Part shown: one piece after another, positions 6,368 to 11,684 of the stretch
Layout: every line of letters begins with the position of its first letter
How positions within the stretch are numbered: the stretch's first letter is position 1
Source of the DNA: RYN-111 sp046723735
GTDB lineage: Bacteria > Actinomycetota > Actinomycetes > Mycobacteriales > SCTD01
DNA: 11,684 bases
Assembly: GCA_046723735.1 (NCBI GenBank)
Contig: JBKOVB010000124.1
Location: 1 to 11,684 of the forward strand
Reading direction: 5' to 3'
Made by a program: the position numbers and the translations under genes
Notes under the pieces: model-generated
What the model was told of the DNA's origin: nothing
What the model saw: only the letters and a program-made list of their open reading frames with translations
Database searches by the model: none

Positions 6368-7252
6368 ATGGCCGACCTGATCCTGCTCGTCGCGATCCCC
6401 TGGTTCTTCGCGATGCTCGCCCTCGAGGTCGCCGTGCTCAAGGCGGGCATGCGGCAGGAGCGCCGGCTGCGCGGCGAGCCGCTCAAGGGCTACGAGCGCC
6501 GGGACAGCCGGACCAGCCTGCTGATGGGCACCGGCTCGCTCGTCGTCAACGGGCTGTGGCGGCTCGTCGAGGTGGCAGGGCTGGGCCTCGCGGCGGCGCT
6601 GTCGCCGTTCGACCTCGGTCACGGCTGGGTCGCCTGGGCCGTGGCCCTCGTGGGCATCGACTTCATGTACTACTGGGACCACCGTGCCGGCCACGAGGTC
6701 CGGCTCCTGTGGGCCTCGCACGTCGTGCACCACTCCTCGCAGCGCTACAACCTGTCCACCGCGCTCCGCCAGACCTGGACCGGCGAGTACACGTTCCTCT
6801 TCTTCATCCCCGTGGTGCTCGTGGGCGTGCCGGTGGAGATCGCGCTGGCCGCGTGGTCGGTCAACCTGCTCTACCAGTTCTGGATCCACACCGAGGCGAT
6901 CGACCGGATGTGGGGTTGGTTCGAGTGGGTGTTCAACACCCCGTCGCACCACCGGGTCCACCACGGCTCGCAGTCGCAGTACCTCGACCGCAACTACGCC
7001 GGCGTCCTCATCGTCTGGGACCGGCTGTTCCGGACCTTCGAGCCGGAGGGCGAGCGCGTGATCTACGGGCTCACCAAGAACATCGACACCCACAACCCGT
7101 TCAAGGTCGCCACGCACGAGCTCGTGGCCTGGTGGCGCGACGTCCGTACGGCGAGGAGCTGGCGCGATCGCGCCGGCTACACCCTGCGCGGGCCGGGGTG
7201 GGCGCCCTCGGGCGTGCCGGCAGCGCTGCCCGAGCCGCAGGTCACGGCCTGA
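6368..7252 (+). CDS. Sterol desaturase/fatty acid hydroxylase superfamily protein, AGMO-like
   Basis: An integral-membrane di-iron oxygenase of 294 residues. Hydrophobic segments lie at about 3-23, 50-78, 86-102, 132-150 and 151-163. The metal-binding histidine clusters are all present: HRAGH (105-109), HVVHH (118-122), the single H164 in WIHTE, and HHRVHH (194-199). The blocks NLSTALRQ, LLYQFWIHTE, NTPSHHRVHHG and the WDRLFRTF segment closely resemble the alkylglycerol monooxygenase (TMEM195)-like branch rather than classical sterol C-5 desaturases. The likely chemistry is O2-dependent hydroxylation of a lipid C-H or ether-linked carbon, but the substrate and electron donor cannot be read from sequence. 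The ATG at 6368 begins a membrane-anchor helix and lacks a ribosome site. It sits after a TetR regulator, and its last 11 bases overlap the 3' end of the converging GGDEF/EAL gene. Confidence 0.9.
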   Translation: MADLILLVAIPWFFAMLALEVAVLKAGMRQERRLRGEPLKGYERRDSRTSLLMGTGSLVVNGLWRLVEVAGLGLAAALSPFDLGHGWVAWAVALVGIDFMYYWDHRAGHEVRLLWASHVVHHSSQRYNLSTALRQTWTGEYTFLFFIPVVLVGVPVEIALAAWSVNLLYQFWIHTEAIDRMWGWFEWVFNTPSHHRVHHGSQSQYLDRNYAGVLIVWDRLFRTFEPEGERVIYGLTKNIDTHNPFKVATHELVAWWRDVRTARSWRDRAGYTLRGPGWAPSGVPAALPEPQVTA

Positions 7253-9329
7253 ACAGCTCCTGGGCCAGCAGCCCTTCGGCCTCCTCGACCGTGAGCGCGC
7301 GGGCGAACAGGTAGCCCTGCGCCTGGTCGCAGCCCAGCTCCCGCAGCAGCTCGCGCTGCGCGACGGCCTCGACGCCCTCGGCCACGACGGCGAGCCCGAG
7401 GCGGTGCGCCAGGTCGACGACCGCCCCGACGATCGCCACGTTCATCGGGTCCTCGAGATCCTGCACGAACACCTTGTCGATCTTCAGGACGTCGGGACGG
7501 AACTGCGCGAGGTAGCTCAGCGACGCGTAGCCGGTGCCGAAGTCGTCGATGCTCATCTGCACCCCCAGCCGGCGCAGCGTGGCCAGGGCCACCGCCGTCG
7601 CGGCCGAGGCGACGACAAGGACGCTCTCGGTCACCTCGATGCAGAGGTTCTGGGGCGGCATGCCGGTGCGGTCGAGGACCTCGTGCACCATCTCCAGGAA
7701 CCCCCCGTGCGCGAGCTGCCGGGCGGAGACGTTCACCGAGACGACGAGGTGCGGGTGCGTCGCCACCCACCGCGCCCCTTCGTGGCACGCGGCCTCGAGC
7801 ACGTGCCGTCCCAGCGGCACCACCAGGCCGGTGTCCTCGGCGACGCCGATGAACTCGTCCGGCCCGAGCAGCCCGCGCTCGGGATGCTGCCAGCGGGCCA
7901 GCGCCTCGAAGCCGACGAGGCGTCCGCTCTCCAGCTCCACCTGGGGCTGGTAGCGGACCACGACCTCGTCCCGCTCGAGCCCGCGCCGCAGCTCGGTCTC
8001 GATCGTGAGGCGGCTGATGGCACGCACACGCATCGCCTCGTCGAAGATCACCGGTCGGCCGCGCCCGAGCTCCTTGGCGCGGTACATCGCCGCGTCGGCG
8101 TTGCGCAGCAGGTCCTGCGCCGCGAGGTGCGGGCCGGTCGCGAAGGCGATGCCGATGCTCGCGCTGATCGTCATCTCTCGCCCCGCGACCCAGAACGGTA
8201 CGGCGAGAGACGTCGCCAGACGGTCGGCGAGCATCAGCGCGCGCTCCTGCTCGACCTGGTCCTCGCACACGACGACGAACTCGTCACCGCCGAAGCGGCC
8301 TGCGGTGTCGCCGTCCCGGATCACGGACTGCAGCCGTTCCGCCACGGTCACGAGCAGGACGTCCCCGGCACCGTGGCCGAGGCTGTCGTTCACGACCTTG
8401 AAGTGGTCCAGGTCGATGAACAGCAGGGTCACGCCCTTGCTCCGCCGGCCGCACTGCTCGAGAGCGTGCGTCAGGCGGTCCTGGATGAGCATGCGGTTCG
8501 GCAACCCGGTGAGCTGGTCGTAGAGGGCCTGGTGGACGAGCTTCTCCTCGGCCTCCTTGGCCGCACTCACGTCGACGAACTGGGCGATCGTGTGCAGGGC
8601 CCGGCCGTCCGCGTCCGAGAGCACCGAGATGCCCAGCAGCACCCACACGGTCCGCCCGTCGTTACGGACGACCCGGAGCTCGAAGGGCTTGCTGCGCATC
8701 TGGCTGGCCGTGGCCCGCTCGAAGATGGCGCGAACCGTGGCCCGGTCCTCCGGGTGCGTCAGCTGCTCCAGCGTGGTCCCCAGCACGTCGCGCTCAGGCC
8801 GGCCCAGCAGCAGGCACAGCGCCTCGTTCACATGCACCAGCACGCCCTCGAGGTCGATCACGGCCAGACCGGCCGGGGCGTTCTCGAACGCGCTGCGGAA
8901 CCTCTCGTTCGCCTGGCGCGCAGACTCCGCCGCCTCGCGGGCGGTACGCAGGTGGTCGGCCTCCGCCAGCGCCCGGGCCACGACGGGCCCGAGCCGGTCG
9001 AGGTGGTGCTTGAGCACGTAGTCGGTGACGCCGCTCTTGAGCATCTCGACGGCGCGCTCCTCCCCGACCGTGCCTGACACGACGACGAAGCCCGTGTCGG
9101 GGTTGACCCGACGGGTCAGGGAGAGGGCGGACAGCGCGTCGAACGAGGGCAATGCGTTGTCGGACAGCACGAGGTGCGGCTGGAAGGTCTGCAAGGCCCA
9201 GGTGAAGTCCTCGACCGAGACGACCCGCTTGCTCTGGAAGACCAACCCCGTGCGCTTCAGCTCCCGCTCGATCAGCTCGGCGTCGAGCGGGCTGTCCTCG
9301 AGCAGCAGGATCCGGACGTCACTGCTCAT
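7242..9329 (-). CDS. Response regulator with REC-PAS-GGDEF-EAL (c-di-GMP cyclase/phosphodiesterase)
   Basis: This cytosolic 695-residue protein has four modules. The receiver (about 5-120) has the acidic pair E11/D12, phospho-acceptor D57 in LVLSDNALPSFD, and K107. A helical linker (about 118-145) leads to a PAS domain (about 143-257). The GGDEF diguanylate cyclase domain (about 265-430) has DQLTGLPNR and an intact GGDEF (347-351) preceded by an RxxD inhibitory site (R338-D341). The EAL phosphodiesterase domain (about 440-690) has E475-A-L, N533, E565, D595-D596 in DDFGTGYASL, K616, E651 and Q671. All expected catalytic residues are present in both output domains, so it may both make and break cyclic-di-GMP, with phosphorylation, the PAS ligand and product binding setting the balance. 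The ATG at 9329 overlaps the upstream regulator gene by 11 bases; its own ribosome site is poor, so coupling is likely. It converges on the hydroxylase gene. Confidence 0.95.
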   Translation of the reverse strand: MSSDVRILLLEDSPLDAELIERELKRTGLVFQSKRVVSVEDFTWALQTFQPHLVLSDNALPSFDALSALSLTRRVNPDTGFVVVSGTVGEERAVEMLKSGVTDYVLKHHLDRLGPVVARALAEADHLRTAREAAESARQANERFRSAFENAPAGLAVIDLEGVLVHVNEALCLLLGRPERDVLGTTLEQLTHPEDRATVRAIFERATASQMRSKPFELRVVRNDGRTVWVLLGISVLSDADGRALHTIAQFVDVSAAKEAEEKLVHQALYDQLTGLPNRMLIQDRLTHALEQCGRRSKGVTLLFIDLDHFKVVNDSLGHGAGDVLLVTVAERLQSVIRDGDTAGRFGGDEFVVVCEDQVEQERALMLADRLATSLAVPFWVAGREMTISASIGIAFATGPHLAAQDLLRNADAAMYRAKELGRGRPVIFDEAMRVRAISRLTIETELRRGLERDEVVVRYQPQVELESGRLVGFEALARWQHPERGLLGPDEFIGVAEDTGLVVPLGRHVLEAACHEGARWVATHPHLVVSVNVSARQLAHGGFLEMVHEVLDRTGMPPQNLCIEVTESVLVVASAATAVALATLRRLGVQMSIDDFGTGYASLSYLAQFRPDVLKIDKVFVQDLEDPMNVAIVGAVVDLAHRLGLAVVAEGVEAVAQRELLRELGCDQAQGYLFARALTVEEAEGLLAQELFRP

Positions 9330-9747
9330 GCGGCACGCGGTTGTGCACGAACCAGTACAGCCCGAGGTCGGCCACCGCCTTCGCGAAGCGCTCGAACTCC
9401 ACGGGCTTGACGATGTAGCTGTTCACCCCCAGGTCGTAGGACCGCGCGATGTCGCGCTCCTCGGCCGAGGAGGTGAGGATCACCACGGGGATGCGGCGGG
9501 TGTCCTCGTTGTTCTTCAGCTGCCGCAGCACCTCGATGCCGTCGACCTTGGGCAGCTTCAGGTCGAGCAGGACCAGTCGCGGCACCGGCTCGCCCTGACA
9601 GTCGGCGTACGAGCCCGTGCCGAAGATGAAGTCAAGCGCCTCGACGCCGTCCCGGACGAGCACCACCTTGTTGCCGAGGTTGTGCTGCCTCAGCGCCCGC
9701 AGGGTCAGCTCGGCGTCGTGGGCGTTGTCCTCCACCAGCAGGATCAC
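9319..9747 (-). CDS. Single-domain response regulator, Rcp1/CheY-like
   Basis: A 142-residue stand-alone receiver. It has the acidic pair E6/D7 in LLVEDN, phospho-acceptor D62 in VLLDLKLPKVDG, T82 in VILTSS and K104 in YIVKPVEF. The insertion IFGTGSYADCQGEPVPRL and the C-terminal AVADLGLYWFVHN pattern match the Rcp1 subfamily, which partners Cph1-like kinases. No output domain follows, so it probably acts by protein contact or as a phosphate shuttle or sink. The GTG at 9747 is chosen over an upstream ATG at 9822 because it gives the family N-terminus, overlaps the kinase stop as GTGA, and has GGAGGG about 7 bases upstream. It lies between the kinase and the GGDEF/EAL gene, overlapping both. 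Confidence 0.95.
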   Translation of the reverse strand: MILLVEDNAHDAELTLRALRQHNLGNKVVLVRDGVEALDFIFGTGSYADCQGEPVPRLVLLDLKLPKVDGIEVLRQLKNNEDTRRIPVVILTSSAEERDIARSYDLGVNSYIVKPVEFERFAKAVADLGLYWFVHNRVPHEQ

Positions 9748-11645
9748 GCGTCTGCCCTCCCGGTCGGCAGCGTGAACGAGAACGTGGCCCCGCCGCCGAC
9801 CACGCCCTCGGCCCAGACGCAACCGCCGTGGCGGCGCACGATGCGCTGCACGATCGCGAGCCCGACGCCCGTCCCTTCGAACTGGTTGGGATGCAGCCGC
9901 TGGAAGACCTGGAACAGCTTGTCCTCGAAGAGCTGGTCGAAGCCCACGCCGTTGTCCACCACGGAGTAGGTGCTCTCGCCGTCCGCCACCGAGCCGGAGA
10001 TGTCGATCCGCGCACGCTCGACCGGCGTCGTGAACTTGAGGGCGTTGGAGACCAGGTTGACGAGAACCTGCCGGACCAACGCGCGGTCTCCCCGGGCCTC
10101 CGGCAGCGGGCCGACGACGACCTCCGCGCTGGGTGGGGGGTCGATGTCGGTCAGCTGCCGGACCACGCCCGTCACGAGCTCGTGCATGTCGATGCGCATG
10201 AACTGCAGGTGGTGCCGCCCCACCCGTGAGAAGGCGAGCAGGTCGTCGATGAGGTTGGACATGTCCGTGGTCGAGCGCCGCACGACGTTCAGAAGCCGCA
10301 CGCCCTCGGCGTCCAGGGCCCCGCCGTACTCCTCCAGGACGATCCGCGAGAAGCCGTCGATCGCGCGCAGGGGTGCCCGCAGGTCGTGCGACACGGAGTA
10401 GGAGAAGCCCTCGAGGTCCTCGACGGCTTCCTTGAGTTCGGCAGTGCGCTGCTCCACCCGGTTCTCGAGCTCGGCGTTGAGCTCGCGGATCGTGGCCTCG
10501 GCGCGCTTGCGCTCGGTGATGTCGCGGGCGATGGTCGACGCGCCCACGAGGTTGCCGTGGACGTCACGGATGGGCGAGGCCGCGACGGAGACGTCGATGA
10601 CCGCTCCGCTCTTGCTCATGCGCCGGGTCTCGTAGTGCTCGACGCGCTCGCCGCGGCCGACTCGCTCGAGGATGTCCGCCACGTCGTCGGGCTGCCCCGG
10701 AGGGATGAGGAAGGACGCCGACATGCCCTCGGCCTCTCCGGCGGTGTACCCGTAGAGGCGCTCGGCGGCCGGGTTCCAGCTGGTGATGATGCCGTCGAGC
10801 GTCTTGCTGACGACGGCGTCGTCGGACGACTCGATGATGGCCGCCATCCGGTGCACGTCCTGCTCGGCGCGACGGCGCTCGCTGATGTCCCGGACGGCCG
10901 CGGTCACCAGCAGCCCGTGCTCGGTCTCGATGGACGACAGGCTGATGTCGACGGGGAACTCGGTGCCGTCCTTACGCCGGCCGCTGAGGTCGAGCCCGGC
11001 GCCCATCGCGCGGGTCGCAGGGTGCGCGAAGTAGCCGGCGCGGCGCTCCGGGTGGGCCTTGCGGAAGGACTCGGGGACCAGCGTCTCGATGACCTGCCCG
11101 ATGAGCTCCTCGCGCGGGTAACCGAAGAGCAGCTCTGTCTGCCGGTTCACGAAGCGGATGACCCCGCTGCGGTCGACGCCGACCATCGCGTCCGGTGCAG
11201 CCTCCAGCAGCCCCTCGAACTTGGCCTCCGCCTTCTTGCGCTCGGTCATGTCGCGCACGGCGGCGGTCACCAGCAGACCCCGCTCGGTCTCGATCGCCGA
11301 GAGGCTGATGTCGACGGGGAAGGCGGTGCCGTCCTTGCGTCGTCCCGTCAGCTCGAGACCCGCGCCCATCGCCCGCGTGGCGGGGCGGGCGAAGTACCCG
11401 GCGCGATGCTTGGGGTGCGATGCGCGGAAGGACTCGGGAACCAGCGTCTCGATCGGGCGGCCGACCAGCTCCTCGCGGGAGTACCCGAAGAGCAGCTCGG
11501 TCTGCCGGTTCACGAACTGGATGGCTCCGGACGCGTCGACGCCGAGCATGGCGTCCGGCGCGGCCTCGAGGAGGCTCTCGAAGCTGTCGTCGACCGCAGT
11601 GGTGGGCACCGTGCCACACAAGTGGGCGAGAGCGCCCAAGCGCAT
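9744..11645 (-). CDS. Soluble PAS-PAS-PAS sensor histidine kinase
   Basis: The product has 633 residues with no signal peptide or membrane segment. Three PAS domains occupy about 20-137, 141-258 and 265-380; the first two are near copies (see repeat entries). A coiled coil (about 376-415, ending in VEQRTAELKEAVEDL) leads to the DHp domain with FSYSVSHDLRAPLRAI (phospho-acceptor H420) and the ATPase domain. The ATPase domain has an N box with N530/N534 (VNLVSNALKFT), a G1 box DNGVGFD (564-570), and a G2 box GTGVGLAIVQ (591-600). The kinase core resembles the Cph1-type group, but no GAF/phytochrome domain is present and no LOV flavin-cysteine motif is visible in any PAS; the ligand is unknown. 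The ATG at 11645 has no clear ribosome site and may be a leaderless start. It heads an operon with a receiver gene (4-base overlap) and a REC-GGDEF-EAL gene. Confidence 0.95.
   Translation of the reverse strand: MRLGALAHLCGTVPTTAVDDSFESLLEAAPDAMLGVDASGAIQFVNRQTELLFGYSREELVGRPIETLVPESFRASHPKHRAGYFARPATRAMGAGLELTGRRKDGTAFPVDISLSAIETERGLLVTAAVRDMTERKKAEAKFEGLLEAAPDAMVGVDRSGVIRFVNRQTELLFGYPREELIGQVIETLVPESFRKAHPERRAGYFAHPATRAMGAGLDLSGRRKDGTEFPVDISLSSIETEHGLLVTAAVRDISERRRAEQDVHRMAAIIESSDDAVVSKTLDGIITSWNPAAERLYGYTAGEAEGMSASFLIPPGQPDDVADILERVGRGERVEHYETRRMSKSGAVIDVSVAASPIRDVHGNLVGASTIARDITERKRAEATIRELNAELENRVEQRTAELKEAVEDLEGFSYSVSHDLRAPLRAIDGFSRIVLEEYGGALDAEGVRLLNVVRRSTTDMSNLIDDLLAFSRVGRHHLQFMRIDMHELVTGVVRQLTDIDPPPSAEVVVGPLPEARGDRALVRQVLVNLVSNALKFTTPVERARIDISGSVADGESTYSVVDNGVGFDQLFEDKLFQVFQRLHPNQFEGTGVGLAIVQRIVRRHGGCVWAEGVVGGGATFSFTLPTGRADA
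10863..11219 (-). repeat. PAS tandem repeat, copy 2 (kinase residues 143-261)
   Basis: This is the second copy of a 119-residue PAS unit, offset 121 codons (363 bases) from copy 1. Long blocks are identical in protein: VNRQTELLFGY, IETLVPESFR, RAGYFA, PATRAMGAGL, GRRKDGT, FPVDISLS and GLLVTAAVRD. By eye there are about 23 differences in 119 residues, with no insertion or deletion. It ends in the ERRRAE linker that leads to the third PAS, which is much less similar. Confidence 0.9.
11226..11582 (-). repeat. PAS tandem repeat, copy 1 (kinase residues 22-140)
   Basis: This is the first copy of the tandem PAS unit, starting FESLLEAAPDAM and ending ERKKAE. Only two codons separate it from copy 2, so the duplication unit includes the helical linker between PAS domains. 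The reading frame is preserved exactly across both copies. Several differing positions fall in the putative ligand pocket and signalling-linker surfaces (for example L/V at the start of the first strand and P/V after the helix), so the copies may have begun to diverge in function. Confidence 0.9.
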
Positions 11646-11651
11646 GGCCCG

Positions 11652-11657
11652 AAGGTA
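11652..11657 (-). promoter_or_regulatory. Possible -10 element for the kinase operon (leaderless start)
   Basis: On the minus strand TACCTT (11657-11652) fits TANNNT. It is followed by 6 bases and then the kinase ATG, the spacing expected if the transcript begins at the start codon. No ribosome-binding sequence lies upstream of that ATG, which agrees with a leaderless mRNA. No clear -35 is seen before the window ends, so an activator may be needed. Confidence 0.4.
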
Positions 11658-11671
11658 CTACTTTGCGTAGT
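11657..11671. promoter_or_regulatory. Inverted repeat abutting the kinase -10: candidate operator
   Basis: On the minus strand the sequence is ACTAC-GCAAA-GTAGT, two perfect 5-base arms around a 5-base centre. It lies directly upstream of, and shares one base with, the proposed -10 of the kinase operon, in the -10/-35 spacer. The patch is AT-richer than its surroundings. Position and symmetry suit a dimeric regulator binding between the promoter elements. The binding protein is unknown. Confidence 0.45.
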
Positions 11672-11684
11672 CGCGAGGTTACAC

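Noticed and set aside
7404..9077. Plus-strand open frame of over 550 codons opposite the GGDEF/EAL gene
   Set aside because: The translation is His/Arg/Asp/Val-rich with no domain; it mirrors codon bias of the real gene, whose catalytic motifs are intact.
9342..9356. GGTT/AACC hairpin just upstream of the GGDEF/EAL start
   Set aside because: Only 4-base arms inside the conserved C-terminal coding of the response regulator (YWFVHN); no reason to assign a function.
10863..11582. PAS repeat as a recombination or mobile-element signature
   Set aside because: There are no terminal inverted repeats, target duplications or transposase; the unit coincides with protein domain borders and stays in frame.

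Overview
This is chromosomal DNA of a high-GC Gram-positive bacterium (Actinomycetota). The base composition is strongly GC-rich, GTG starts are frequent, and genes are joined by 4-base GTGA/ATGA overlaps. The left end carries the actinobacterial order rimP-nusA-ylxR-infB, with a pair of DUF4439-type ferritin-like genes, proS and yaaA close by. I cannot place it below phylum or class from the sequence alone. There are 13 protein genes (one partial) and essentially no non-coding stretch longer than about 105 bases. I see no tRNA, rRNA, CRISPR array, insertion sequence or prophage gene.

Region 1 (1-2252, minus strand) is a translation/transcription housekeeping operon read right to left: rimP (ribosome maturation), nusA (elongation and antitermination), ylxR/rnpM-like, and the first 83 codons of infB (IF-2), which runs off the left edge. 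rimP and nusA overlap by ATGA.

Region 2 (2357-3195, plus) is a two-gene unit running divergently from rimP. It encodes a putative Tat-exported lipoprotein and a DUF4439 ferritin-like protein, overlapping by GTGA. It converges, with 4 bases between stop codons, on proS (3200-4927, minus), a bacterial-type prolyl-tRNA synthetase with an editing insertion.

Region 3 (4991-7252, plus) holds yaaA (peroxide-stress family), a TetR-family repressor, and an alkylglycerol-monooxygenase-like membrane di-iron hydroxylase. An imperfect palindrome between the last two suggests local repression. The hydroxylase end overlaps the end of the converging next gene by 11 bases.

Region 4 (7242-11645, minus) is the most distinctive part: a compact three-gene signalling operon. 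A soluble histidine kinase with three PAS domains (the first two a recent-looking tandem duplication) overlaps by 4 bases an Rcp1-type single-domain response regulator. That in turn overlaps by 11 bases a REC-PAS-GGDEF-EAL protein with both cyclic-di-GMP active sites and the inhibitory site apparently intact. The likely logic is that an unknown cytosolic signal reaches the kinase, which phosphorylates one or both receivers and so adjusts c-di-GMP synthesis and breakdown. All components belong to known families; I found nothing that I can defend as an entirely new class of system. The kinase promoter region, with an inverted repeat and a possible leaderless start, and the two-receiver wiring are the points most worth following.
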